From the NCBI RefSeq assembly GCF_018446385.1, contig NC_055992.1:99652947-99716946 (forward strand): a DNA stretch of 64,000 bases, read 5' to 3'. Under the pieces are notes generated by a model. That model was not told where the DNA came from. It made no database searches and was given only the letters and a program-made list of their open reading frames with translations. This stretch comes from Zingiber officinale (taxonomy: Eukaryota; Streptophyta; Magnoliopsida; Zingiberales; Zingiberaceae). Shown in pieces: positions 32,553-42,655 of the stretch. Positions within the stretch are counted from its first letter, which is position 1, and every line of letters begins with the position of its first letter. The position numbers and the translations under genes were made by a program.

Positions 32553-35542
32553 TGTAAAATACCGAAAATGGGCGAATCACCATAAGGGAATTTTTTGGAA
32601 TTTTTGGAAATTTTTCGAGAAATTTTTCGGAGCTCGTTTGACGAGTTTAAGGGGATTAAATATTGGGCCCAGGAAAGTCTGTTTAGGCTACCCCGTTTTA
32701 ACGAGGAAAAGTTGGATTTTTCCTTTTCCTTTTCTTTTTCTTTTATTCCTTTTTTTGTCGTTTCCTTCTCCCCTTTCCCCCGCGTGCCCGAGCCGTCCCC
32801 GATACCTCCTCACGCCGAACTCGCGTCGATCCTTGCCCTAACCACACGCGACGGGCTCACCTCCCTCCGATACAAAGCCCCTCGGCCAAGGAATCCCTAG
32901 CGTCACCTTCTCCCACACTGCCGATTTCCCCTTTTCTCTTTATCTCTGCCTAAAGTCATAGATCACCCCCATCGCGCCGATCAACGGCCACAGGAACCCT
33001 AGCGTCAATCACCCTCTCCCATCACATCGCCTCGCCGACGCCACACGGAGCAGCGCCGACCATCGCGGGAGCGATCGAGCCTTGCATCCTCTGTGCCCTG
33101 GTTCCTCTCGCGTCATCACTGACAGCGACCACCTGATCGCTCGTCGACTCACCTCTGCACGGGACCCTCTTCGACCTAGAGTAGAGAGGGGAGCCTTAGT
33201 TCTTCACCCTAGCCCTAGACCTCACGATCATGTCTTCTTTCTTCGTCCAGCAGTCGCCGGCAAAGAGGAAACGAGGGGCACCGATTCAGGTAAGGCAGAT
33301 TTAAGTATTTGGATTTTTGATCGGGATCCTGTGTTGAATTGTTGGTCTAATCACTATGGTTTTTCCGCAACAACTTCTCCTAATTCCGACCATAAGAAGG
33401 TATGTTGTGTTTTTATGTTTCTATTTTGCCTTTTGTTCAATTGCCGGCCATGGTATTCATCTGATCTCCAACCTATAACACCATGTTACCTTGCTAAAGT
33501 CTGACCAGCGAGTGTTGATTGGGGCATTTGATTTGGAAGACAATAGGTCTACAACTTCGGCCATCATCTTTTGGGCTGCGAACCCCTCCGGTTGAAAGCC
33601 ACAGCAACTACCATCAAGCTTGGTGAGTGCTAGGGATAAGTTGTGGCTATACTGGTTCTTCTCTTGATTTCCATTTTTGAGAGGTTATATTGGAATTGAG
33701 TTGGTTATTCGAATTATAGTAGAGTGGATCCAATTTGGAATTTCTTAATTTGATTAGGATTTAGTTTAGCTAATTAATGCATGATAGAATTAGCTAAACT
33801 AAACATTGTGACACAGGACTTTGACGCGAGACAAGCATCTCGACATCGGATTGGACCGGATTGGACCTTTCTATGGGAGGCGGGTACTTTGATTTATCTT
33901 TTTAGATATGTCATTTGATATGCATAGTAGTTTTTAACAAGTAGTAATAATTATGTTTCTTATCTGCATCGGTTTGTCACTATCGGATACCTGTTACATG
34001 CTTATTTTTGCTTACTTGTTATGCATTCCATGTTAGTGCCCACCTGATTTTATATGCTTATAGAGGTAGTGACATAACCATGTCTTATTATGTTCAGGAC
34101 CTAGGTTTTTTATACCTTATCTAACCTGTGCACCTAGACCATTGATTTGGTCCATTTTCCTATAGTACACATTATGTAGAGATGGACAGGATCAGGATAT
34201 TTCCATGCTTAGTGTCATGCACCATCTCGCATGATTGCATGTTGTGCGATAGTCGACTCCATTATTCTTGAGCACATCGCCAGTTACATAGATCTGCACA
34301 CACCACCACTCCTGGGTTAGTGGTATGTCAAGCAGGGTGTGTGGCAGTTCTGCTGTTAGGCTCCACTGATCTAGTGACTCAGCGTGGTAGCCGACAAACA
34401 GTTCTGATCTGTTAGGCTCCGCTGGTCTGGTGATGCAGCGTGGTAGCCGGCAGACAATTTTGCTCTGTTGGGCTCCGTTGGTCCGCTCATGGGTAGTGTG
34501 ACGCAGCATGGTAGCCGGCAGAGATCCCTCCTCTAGATTGTCTCAGGGAGATGAGAGCATTACGCTCCCCCACTTATGATTTGGGGTAGGAGGATAGGTG
34601 TTCTCCTACAGCATCCCATCCACTCGGTCACTCAGGAGCAGTGATGACAGAGTGCACGGTTGTCACAATCCTACCCACTCGGTCTCACCATTGTGTGGGA
34701 TACGGCTGACTGGTAGTAGGGGTGACCAGGACATGTTATTGACATCATACGCATTGATGCATTTATTGCTTGTGTTTGCTGCACTTGTTTGCTGCATATT
34801 TGGTGGATGCATATGTTTGACATGCATACAGGATTTCTATACCTCTCGGTCTATTGTCCATACACCAGGTCCTAGTGAGCACAGTTTTTCTCCTATATAT
34901 TTCAGTTTACATTTATCATTTCTATATTAGGAGACTGTACGTATAATTATTACTATTGGTTATTTTCTTATTATGCATGTCAGTAGTTACCCGTTAAGGA
35001 GTTGACTCACCCCGTTATTATTACTATTTTCAGGTTGAGGCTATCCGGAGAGTTCCAATCGCTAGTCCCCCTGCAGATCGCGAAGATATTTATTTGGTCT
35101 TTTTGTTTTTCTTATTATACTATCTAAACTGTGTCTTAGACTTGTTCTGGATTTTTGGCACTTGGATCTTGTATGATCCTTAATTACCGTTGGCCTTTAT
35201 TTGGATATGTTCTGCTACATGCCTGTCCGGACGACAGAAGAGGTGAGTTGATTTTATTTGCGTCATTGTGATTTGTGTTTTGTGGGTGTAGTTGAGTAGG
35301 ATATAAGTTTTGAGCTTTATGGGTGTAACTGAGTAGGATTTTTGAGATGGTTTCCTTATCGTTGCATTAGTTTAGTTTTACTATTAATCTGCGTAGGTGT
35401 TTGCTTATTTTTATTGTTATTGTTATTGTTCTGGCCGTGTTGGCCGAGGTATCTGGATGGTTGTGGGAAGTTTCAGATTGTCACCCGTACAGGGAAGATG
35501 TTGCCGAAATTTCTTCTGACAGAGACTATCTGGGGCGTGACA
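32553..35542 (+). repeat. Gypsy-1 3' LTR (2990 bp)
   Basis: It pairs with 16458-19460 along its whole length with scattered substitutions and short indels. The GC-rich segment again ends at a potential splice donor, CAGGTAAGG (about 33287). The repeat array of about 62 bp is at 34350-34530. GATAT duplication follows at 35543-35547. Confidence 0.93.
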
Positions 35543-36372
35543 GATATTACACTATCTCCTATGATCATTAGAGATCACTTAGGATTATGACCCTTTATAT
35601 GTCCTTTTTTGTGCTACCCCCTAGGGATCTACCCTTTGGTGGTCCTTATTCTAATGTCATTCTAGATACAATATATTCATATTTTTTTAGGGGGACAACA
35701 CGTACCCACTGTGACTTAGTTCAGGTCTGTCACCCTTAGGATCCAGGATTGTCCTCTATGGGGTCCTAGTCATTTGTATTCTACCTCTAACTACCCAAGA
35801 TGTGGCTATGATATGCCCATTTCACTCATTCATTCTTTATACATTATGTCATAGGCTAGACGTAGACATCAATTTACATATATTTCATAACATCATTTAT
35901 TTAGCTAGTATTAGCACTAACCGATGGGTTCACATGTCTTATTGTCATATCTTAACCTCTTATTTAGCATCATTATGCTTTGATGTTGCCACTGGTGATG
36001 TCAAAGTCCTAAATGAGTTTGATATATTAGATGCTAGGAACCTATCATTAGCTGGTGTTCATATAGATAATCATAAAGTTCTATCTTGGACAAGAGAGAC
36101 CTAACATCAGCCTGACCCCGTAGTCCAGCCTCAGTTTAACCCAACTCCAGCAAAGGAGACAGAGATGCCTGATATCATTGCTAACCTTCTTGAGTTGTCT
36201 CCACCTCCAACCCCTCCTACTGTACACGATAGACTTACCATACTTGAGGAGTCTATGAAGAGTCTTCGATAGAAGGTTTCCATTCTTTGAATGGAGGGGA
36301 GGACTCACCATCTCGAGCTAATGGATATGTTTCGCTCTTGGAGCTCGGGCCAGCCTTCATCATCTTCTCAAT
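35543..36372 (+). pseudogene. Env-like / plant transposon protein, C-terminal part
   Basis: It continues the frame broken at 16457: DITLSPMIIRDHLGL, with stops. Degraded text follows until an open stretch (about 35802-36104) with RWVHMSYCHILTSYL and SLCFDVATGDVKVLNEFDI. A Pro-rich tail (LLELSPPPTPPTV) and a short helical end (RLTILEESMKSLR) close it near 36370. In Sireviruses this ORF sits after pol. The function is unknown. Confidence 0.6.
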
Positions 36373-36683
36373 AGATCATCTTAGTTATATTTTCCTCTTA
36401 CCTTATGTTTATTGCTTTTGGATGTGTATTTTTTTGCTACACTTGACTGCTGTTATGATATAATATTATGACTATTATATTTTGCTACTTCTTTTCTATC
36501 TTGTTGTTACACATTTCTTTTATGTGCTTTTGATGAATGCCAAAGGGGGAAGGAAGGGTTAAATAGATAGAAAAATCAACATAAAAACATAACCCAACAT
36601 TTACATCTTTTTATATATATATTATTGTGCTTATTTTTCTAAGTTTAATGCAGGTTGTCATTGCATCAAAAAGGGAAAGACGG
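36373..36683 (+). other. Sire-D 3' spacer and polypurine tract
   Basis: T-rich non-coding sequence carries GCCAAAGGGGGAAGGAAGG (about 36540) and the final purine run CAAAAAGGGAAAGACGG just before the LTR. No gene is present. Confidence 0.55.
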
Positions 36684-37897
36684 TTGGTGTAGTTAGCACC
36701 AATGGTCAAACTTAGGTTTTGATGAATGACAAATGGATTAAATTTAGATGTTATGTTTGTTTAATATATCTACTAAGTGTACAGGATATGAACTTGATGG
36801 GTCTTGATGACAGAAAAAACTAGGCTAAAGTCCAACTAAGTTGATAGCTGACACGAAGTCCAGATTGGATGAGATATAACAGAAGGAAGTCTAGTTGGGT
36901 TGATAATTGGTTGAAGTCTAGATTGGTTGAGATCTGGCAGGAAGTCCTAGTGGGTTAAGGGACTTGACATCAAGGAAGTCAAAAAATGGTAAGTAGAGGT
37001 AAGCAAATAGAGGAGAGATCCAGCAAGGATACGTTTCCAGTTGAGGGAACAGTAAGCATCAGTCCGATCTAGGGCTTCAGCGAAACTTAAAGTCAGGACC
37101 GGATAGTCCGGAGATTGTCAAATATTTTATTACTCTTCTTTCCATATTTGTTGTGCTAACCTTATGATGAAGAAAATCATGTGGGTGAAAAAGGGGGCTC
37201 TAGGCGCTCGGACACAATCCAGGCGCCCGAAGGTTCAGGTGCCCGGAGTTGGTCTAGACGCTGGGGAAGGGGTCGAATGGGAAACTGGCGAAGATGAGGT
37301 GGCACATGCAGATTGGGCAGGCTACATCAAAGTTTGGACGCCTAGACATAGTCCTAGAGCCCATAGAAAGATAAACTTTCAGAGATTGAGTTTCATCGAG
37401 AAGTTACCATGTCAGCAACCCAGGCACTCGGGGATGGTCCGACAGCCCGGAGTAAGATAAGTCAGTGACGGATCAAATCCTGTTAGAGGCGCTCGAGGGT
37501 GGTCCGAGCGCTCGAAAATGGCCTATAAAAAGGCCTTCAACCAGAGACTTCAATACATCATTCTCTATAACTTTCATTCTTGCGCGCAACTCCGAGAAGA
37601 CTCCGACGATACTAAAAATCTACTTCAACAACTAACGATCAAGCAATTATGTTCATACTTTCTTCTTGTCAGTAACTTTTTATTTTTACAATTTGTGTAC
37701 TCAACGCTTGTAACTCAATTTTTGAATTGATAGTGATTTCCCAACAAAAGCACTCCATGAGTACGAGCCTTGGAGTAGGAGTTGTCAAAGGCTTGGTACC
37801 AAGTAAAACGAACCTATATTAGCGATTGTTCTTTCTTATTTCTCTTTTTCGTTGTGTTTGTTTTAACTTGTTATAATTGAAAAGGCGATGAAAGCTT

Positions 37898-37932
<35 letters not shown>

Positions 37933-37955
37933 CCCCAGCTTTTTATCGGTCCTAT
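36684..37955 (+). repeat. Sire-D 3' LTR (about 1.27 kb)
   Basis: It starts TTGGTGTAGTTAGCACC after the polypurine run and ends near ATCGGTCCTATAG, a TTGG..-type end like Sire-E. It contains AGGCGCCCG-type GC-rich blocks (37195-37505), a TATA box CCTATAAAAAGG (about 37513), and a 33-base poly-C run close to the 3' end. Copia-F coding text begins immediately after. No second copy was recognised with certainty. Confidence 0.6.
37899..37931. repeat. Poly-C run of about 33 bases
   Basis: An uninterrupted C tract ends with CGCCCCAG. It lies in the last 60 bp of the Sire-D LTR, the place where Sire-E LTRs have a shorter C run (5 and 12). The length may be an assembly artefact. Confidence 0.9.
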
Positions 37956-38143
37956 AGTATTCTTGGACTTTTACAAAATGCTTACATTTAAAAGATGCTC
38001 ATATAGTATGACATGTAAAATTATGTACCTAGAGACACTACACTAGTGTCTAAAAGTGACAAATTCAGTTTGCAATAGTGTCCATATCTTGAACTTAAAA
38101 TAAAGAAGATGCAACACTTCCCTTATGAGTTATCTATGGAAAG
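37956..38143 (+). pseudogene. Copia-F reverse transcriptase C-terminal piece 1
   Basis: Degraded copia text: ILGLLQNAYI, then VPRDTTLVSKSDKFSLQ, then a PYELSME-like run up to the TRIM. It corresponds to the end of copia reverse transcriptase (..LSQ.AYI..VL, GDKFSL.QCP). Stops are frequent. It is the left flank of a protein that resumes at 38783 and again at 53049. Confidence 0.7.
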
Positions 38144-38342
38144 TGTTGGGGTTGCAACGTTGAAAATATAGTCTCATATTGAAAATATATGGGAAAGATC
38201 ATGGGTTTATAAAAGAAAGATACTTCCATTGGTATGAGGTCTTTTGGGTAGAGCTCTAGAGTAAAACCATGAGGGCTTAGGCCCAAAGTGGACAATGATA
38301 TCATACCATTGTGGAGATATCTAAATTCTTTTCAATCCTTCA
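38144..38342 (+). repeat. TRIM 5' LTR (199 bp)
   Basis: It begins TGTTGGGGTTGCAA and ends AATCCTTCA directly before the primer-binding-like site. Confidence 0.8.
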
Positions 38343-38600
38343 ATTGGTATCAATGCAAGGTCGGTCTTCACTGGACTAACCACCGGAAGAAATACGAGCT
38401 AGAGTCATGATCCAATATTAAACCATGTCGGTGAAACCTTGAACGAAGTAGAGGAGACCCTGAGCAATGACTTGATGCTTGAGGGGAGGCCCTGAGCAGG
38501 TCAAGAGTGACCCAATGCTCGAGGGGAGGCCCTGAACAAGGTAAGAGTGACTTGATACTTGAGGGGGGATCCTGTGGTCCTTTGTTTAAGGGGGAATTAT

Positions 38601-38782
38601 TGTGATTGCAAGGTTGCAAACATAGTCCCACATTGAAAATACATGAGAAAGATCATGGGCTTATAAGAGAAAGATATCTCCATTGGTATGAGACCTTTTG
38701 GGTAGAGCCCAAGAACAAAACCATGAGGGCTTAGGCCAAAAGTGGATAATATCATACCATTGTGGAGATATCTAATCCTTTA
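38601..38782 (+). repeat. TRIM 3' LTR (182 bp)
   Basis: It begins TGTGATTGCAAGG and ends AATCCTTTA. It aligns with the 5' LTR with several mismatches and a shortened end. Confidence 0.8.
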
Positions 38783-38808
38783 GGAAGTCTCATGTATGCA
38801 CAAGTTTG
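38783..38808 (+). pseudogene. Copia-F piece 2 (26 bp)
   Basis: This short piece codes for SLMYAQV, the start of the conserved copia block ..GSLMYAQVCTRPDIA... The block continues at 53049 with CTRLDIAYIV. It is stranded between the TRIM and Sire-G and shows that both inserted into the same coding sequence. Confidence 0.8.
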
Positions 38809-39802
38809 TGTTGGAACCCCAAAGTATTTTGATGTGATCAAACAAGTTAAGTTAGGTCATATTTGGTTTAACCCTTGTGTCTAAGTGTGCAGGAGCTTAG
38901 GAGCACAGGAAGTCGAGCGGAAGATGCAGCTAGTGAGAAGAACAGCACGAGGAGAGAGCCGACGACCTCGGTGCGTCCGAGGGACAAGGTGCTGGGGAAG
39001 AGTACACCGGTAGACGAGAAGAACGTTCGCGACGTTTGAGGGACGAGAAATCGGTAAGGAAGGCTGATCGAGGAGAAGGCCAGAAGTTGGGTTTGGGTGA
39101 GCCCTATTTCGGATGACCGAGATCACCCAAGTTAGCGGAGCCGAAGCGGAAGACCCAGACCGAGACGAGCTGAACCGGAGCAGAGGAACAGAATCGTAAA
39201 AAGTCAACACTATTGACTTATGTGGTCCAGGCGCCTGAAACCATTCTGGGTGCAAGGAGCCTTCTTTTGAGTCCGAGCACCTGGAACCCAAATTTTATCT
39301 GCGATGATGTGCACGCTGACCGACACGTCGGGGATAGAATTCTATCTCCCCAAGGTGCACGGAACCCTTCCAGGCGCCTCGAACAGTGTTATAAATATAG
39401 CACTGATTTTTACAGTTAGATCAATTCACTTGTAATCCATTTCTCTGTGTTATACTTTCTTCTGTACTGTTAACGCTGTAAGAGGCTACTCCGTGATTTT
39501 CACAGTTAGATCAATTCACTTGTAATCCATTTCTCTGTGTTATACTTTCTTCTGTACTATTAACACTGTACGAGGCTACTCCGCCCGAAGGAGATCTTCA
39601 GATAGTGCGGCATATTCTCCTTGAATTAGCAATCTTCTGATAGCAAACCATGTAACTCCTTTGTGTCTGCTTTATTTTAATTAGTCTCTTTCTTTTTTAG
39701 TACAAGTGTTCTTTATTTAGTTGATAGTCCGAGAAAGGTTTGGTTTATTTGTCTTAGGACAACTCACCCCTCCCCTCTTGCCGGCCTCCAAAGGGACCAA
39801 CA
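38809..39802 (+). repeat. Sire-G 5' LTR (994 bp)
   Basis: Termini are TGTTGG..CCAACA. A TATA box lies within a palindrome, GTGTTATAAATATAGCAC (39387-39404). It has a 90-bp tandem duplication (39405-39584) that the 3' LTR lacks. GC-rich GGCGCC-type blocks lie upstream of the TATA box. Confidence 0.9.
39405..39584. repeat. 90-bp tandem duplication private to the Sire-G 5' LTR
   Basis: Copies 39405-39494 and 39495-39584 are nearly identical (GATTTTxACAGTTAGATC to GGCTACTCCG). The 3' LTR has one copy (about 42447-42535). It sits just downstream of the TATA box, where transcription would start. Confidence 0.9.
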
Positions 39803-39804
39803 AG

Positions 39805-39816
39805 TGGTATCAGAGC
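39805..39816 (+). other. Sire-G primer-binding site
   Basis: TGGTATCAGAGC lies two bases after the 5' LTR end and is complementary to initiator tRNA-Met. Confidence 0.92.
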
Positions 39817-39862
39817 GAGGACGCTTTAGAAGGACTAACTGCTGACCGAAGCAAAGCAACCA

Positions 39863-41038
39863 ATGGCCGGACCAAGCATCGTTCCACCAAAATTTGAGGG
39901 AGACTTCACACACTGGAAACGCCCTATGGAGGTATTTTTGAGAACCAATTTTGAAATTCATTTAATAATAAAATATGGTTTTGTATCTCCTACGAATCAA
40001 AATGGAGAGGAAAAAGAAGAGAGTCTTTGGACCAAGAAAGAGCAAAATTATTCAGTAGCGAACAACCGAGCAGAGTATCACTTGCTGAGCGTGTTGCCGC
40101 CTCAAGAAGTCAACTGCATCAGAAGCTACTCGTCGGCCAAAGAACTCTAGGAAAAATTCCTAGAACTCCACAAAGGCACATCCGATGCTAAGCTCACAAG
40201 AAGAGATATACTTCGGAATAAACTGACGAACATTCGTCTGGAAAAAGGTGAGAAAGTAGCCGATCTATACGCAAAGATAAAAGAGTTAATTACTGGATTC
40301 GAGAACCTCGGTGAAATGATAACCAATCGGGGCTCCATATGTTACGCAGTCAATGCCTTTCCCAGAACTCCAGAATGGACCTCAATCATCGACGCCTACT
40401 ACATCTCAAAGGACCTGGAGGTAAGTACCTTAGAGGAATTATTTTCTACTCTTGAATTACATGAAACCAGATGTGCATGGACATTAAAAAACTCAAGGCA
40501 GATTATGGCGCTAAATGCAACCAAGAAGGATAAACCCGAGTCAGATTCAGAAGAAGATCAAGAAGCTTATATGGTAAGAAATTTCAAAATGTTCTTTAGA
40601 TCTAATAAATTTAAAGAAATGTAGAATAAGAAAAATCCAAGAAATAGAAGAAAGGTTCGTTGCTACCAGTGTCAAAAGGAAGGACATTTAAAAGAGGATT
40701 GCCCAGAACTCAAGAAGGATAAAGTCAAGATACCCAAGAAGCACAAGAACCTAAAAGCTACTTGGGACGACACTTTATCATCTGAATCCGAAATATAAGA
40801 ATATGTCGGACTAGCGCTGGTGGCGAGCTATGAAAGGCAAAGTACATCAGAAGCCAGCATTGATGAAGGGGGAGAGACGTTAGATGAATGCAGCGAAGCA
40901 AGGGGAGAGTCAGGCTTAAAGTCTGATATGGTAAGTAAGGTATGCCTCTTATCTCCTGATCAGCTTTATTTTGGCATTAAGTCTATGAAAAAACCCATGT
41001 ACAAATTAAAAAGTAAAAATAATAAATTTAAAAAATGA
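39863..41038 (+). pseudogene. Sire-G gag remnant
   Basis: Begins at ATG 39863 (MAGPSIVPPKFEGDFTHWKR), a copia/Sirevirus Gag opening. Stops lie at 40148-40150, 40622-40624 and near 40796; between them capsid blocks are clear (LHKGTSDAKLTRRDILRNKL, RLEKGEKVADLYAKIKELI). One intact CCHC knuckle follows at about 40660-40700 (CYQCQKEGHLKEDC). The last open stretch (40820-41038) is acidic and ends with SGLKSDMVSKVCLLSPDQL and a basic tail. The same ending occurs in Sire-C at about 12510. Confidence 0.85.
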
Positions 41039-41059
41039 AAACTTAGAAATAAAAAGAAC

Positions 41060-41318
41060 TTTAGCAAAATCATGTTTGATAGAAGATTTTGATAAAGTAA
41101 AACTTGAAAATGATAAATTAAAAGAAGAAATAGAAAACTTAAAAAATTCTACATGTTCAAATATTTTCGCTTTTAGAAATTATAGAGGATTAAACTGGTA
41201 CTATAGGTTTCACAAAACTCAGATCAGAAAAATATCAAAAGCTTATGTACCTAGAAAATACCTGATTAACCCTGTAGGTAGGAACCTCTATTGGGTTCCG
41301 AAAACTTATTTAATTTAA
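41060..41318 (+). pseudogene. Sire-G distal frame with coiled coil and YWVPK end
   Basis: This 80-residue open stretch starts with a charged coiled-coil-like run (DKVKLENDKLKEEIENLKNS) and ends KYLINPVGRNLYWVPKTYLI. The ending parallels Sire-E (YLEHPRSTNRF.VPRS). In full Sireviruses such a segment links Gag to protease (recollection, not verified). No protease follows here. Confidence 0.6.
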
Positions 41319-41886
41319 AAGGAAAATTAGACTAAGCACTTTCAGCGAGAAAATTAAATATTTAATTTCTTTATGAGGCTTTGTCTAGAAAGTGGTTGTT
41401 GCTTCAATAACCAAGAAGGCCTAGTGCCTCGCCACTGCCTGGAAGTCAAGTATTGAAATAAAAAGTTTAATTGACTTACTGAAAAATCATTGAATTGAAA
41501 TTACTTAATGCTTTTAAGGGTTATTCAATTTGTTTTAGAAAATTCTCAAAAATATTTATGTTTGCAAAAACTTAGAAAATTTTTTTAGAAATTTTCTTAA
41601 TAAGAAATTTTTTCTGCCTGAAAATTTTCATACTTAAATTTATTTTAACACTTAAAATTTTTTGCAATTTTTTTTAAAAGTGTTAAAGTAAACCTTAGAC
41701 GTGTTAAGAACCCCATATTTTTATGTGATCAAAGGGGGAGAAGAATGTTAAGTCTAGGGGGAGGTGTAATCAAATTTTTTTCATTGAAAAATCTTATTTG
41801 CACTTATTTGCAAAATTATTTGTCTTTACATTTTGTTTGGTTTTCCTTAACTTAACTTGGGTTGCTCACATCAAAAAGGGGGAGAT
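41319..41886 (+). other. Sire-G non-coding 3' internal region and polypurine tract
   Basis: AT-rich, no gene. It contains GATCAAAGGGGGAGAAG (about 41729), CTAGGGGGAGG (about 41754), and the final tract AAAAAGGGGGAGA (41873-41885) directly before the 3' LTR. Confidence 0.7.
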
Positions 41887-42655
41887 TGTTGGAACCCCAA
41901 GGTGTTTTGATGTGATCAAACAAGTTAAGTTAGGTCCTGTTTGGTTTAACCCTTGTATCTAAGTGTGCAGGAGCTTAGGCGCACAGGAAGTTCGATGCGT
42001 CCGAGGGACGAGATGTCGCGGAAGAGTACAACGGTGGAAGAGAAGAATGTACGCGACGTTCAAGGGACGAGAAACCTGGATGGAAGGCTGCTCGAGGAGA
42101 AGGCCGGAAGTTGGGTTCGGGTGAGCTCTATTCCGGATGGCCGAGATCACCCAAGCTTGCGAAGCCGGAGTGGAAGACCCGGACCGAGATGAGCTGAACC
42201 GGAGTAGAGGAACCGGATCGCAAAAAGTCAACACTGTTGACTTATGCGGTCCGGGCGCTCGAAACCATTCCGAGCGCTCGGAGCCTTCTTTTGAGTCCAA
42301 GATCCCGGAACCCTTTTGGGCGATCGGAACCCAAACTTTATCTGGGATGATGTGGAAGCTCACTGACGCGTCGGGGATAGGATTCTATCCTCCAGGGCAC
42401 CCTGAACCCTTCCAAGCGCCCCGAACAGTGCTATAAATATAGCACTAATTTTCACAATTAGATCAATTTACTTGTAATCCATTTCTCCGTGCTATACTTT
42501 CTTCTGTGATGTTAACGCTATAAGAGGCTACTCCGCCCGAAGGAGATTTTCAGATAGTGCGTCATATTCTCCTTGGATTAGAAATCTTCTAATTGCAAAC
42601 CAAGTAACTCCTTTGTGTTTGTTTTCTTTTAATTAGTCTCTTTCTTTTTTAGTAT
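41887..42655 (+). repeat. Sire-G 3' LTR, part 1
   Basis: It starts TGTTGGAACCCC and follows the 5' LTR to TTTTTTAGTAT, where Gypsy-2 begins. It has the TATA palindrome GTGCTATAAATATAGCAC (about 42429-42446) and a single copy of the 90-bp unit. Confidence 0.9.
42651..42655. repeat. Gypsy-2 target-site duplication AGTAT (left)
   Basis: It directly precedes the TG of the 5' LTR and is identical to 52945-52949. Confidence 0.95.

Larger units (their letters stand above)
16458..35542 (+). mobile_element. Gypsy-1: long-LTR Ty3-gypsy chromovirus (19.1 kb including nested Sire-E)
   Basis: It has perfect 5-bp duplications, two LTRs of about 3.0 kb starting TGTAAAATACCG, and a primer-binding site at 19468. 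The internal order is gag, protease, reverse transcriptase, RNase H, integrase, chromodomain tail, which is the Ty3-gypsy order. LTR length and the RYPHLF tail suggest the Tekay/Del group (inference). Sire-E (20416-27899) is inserted in gag. Without it the element is about 11.6 kb. Pol has several stops and frameshifts. Confidence 0.95.
15961..37955 (+). mobile_element. Sire-D: Sirevirus-like element with an env-like ORF, split by Gypsy-1
   Basis: Its parts are an env-like coding remnant on both sides of Gypsy-1 (16144-16457 and 35543-36372), a spacer containing GCCAAAGGGGGAAGG, a polypurine tract (about 36667-36683), and a 3' LTR (36684-37955). It sits inside the Copia-F reverse transcriptase remnant, which resumes at 37956. 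The left limit is not resolved. No pol of its own is visible in the window. Confidence 0.55.
38144..38782 (+). mobile_element. TRIM: miniature LTR retrotransposon (639 bp)
   Basis: Short LTRs (38144-38342 and 38601-38782) share TTGCAA.GTTG, AAAGATCATGGG, CTTTTGGGTAGAGC and CATTGTGGAGATATCTAA. A primer-binding-like TTGGTATCAATGC follows the first LTR (38344-38356). A polypurine tract TTTAAGGGGGAATTATT precedes the second. The 258-bp internal region has no coding capacity. Flanks GAAAG (38139-38143) and GGAAG (38783-38787) match at four of five bases. The layout is that of terminal-repeat retrotransposons in miniature, which use enzymes from other elements. Confidence 0.85.

Noticed and set aside
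16144..36372. Env-like ORF as evidence of an infectious retrovirus
   Set aside because: The remnant shows no signal peptide or membrane span, is full of stops, and such ORFs are common in plant Sireviruses with no proven envelope role.
38368..38631. 87-residue minus-strand frame over the TRIM
   Set aside because: It spans the TRIM internal region and 3' LTR, has no recognisable domain and no counterpart expected for such an element.
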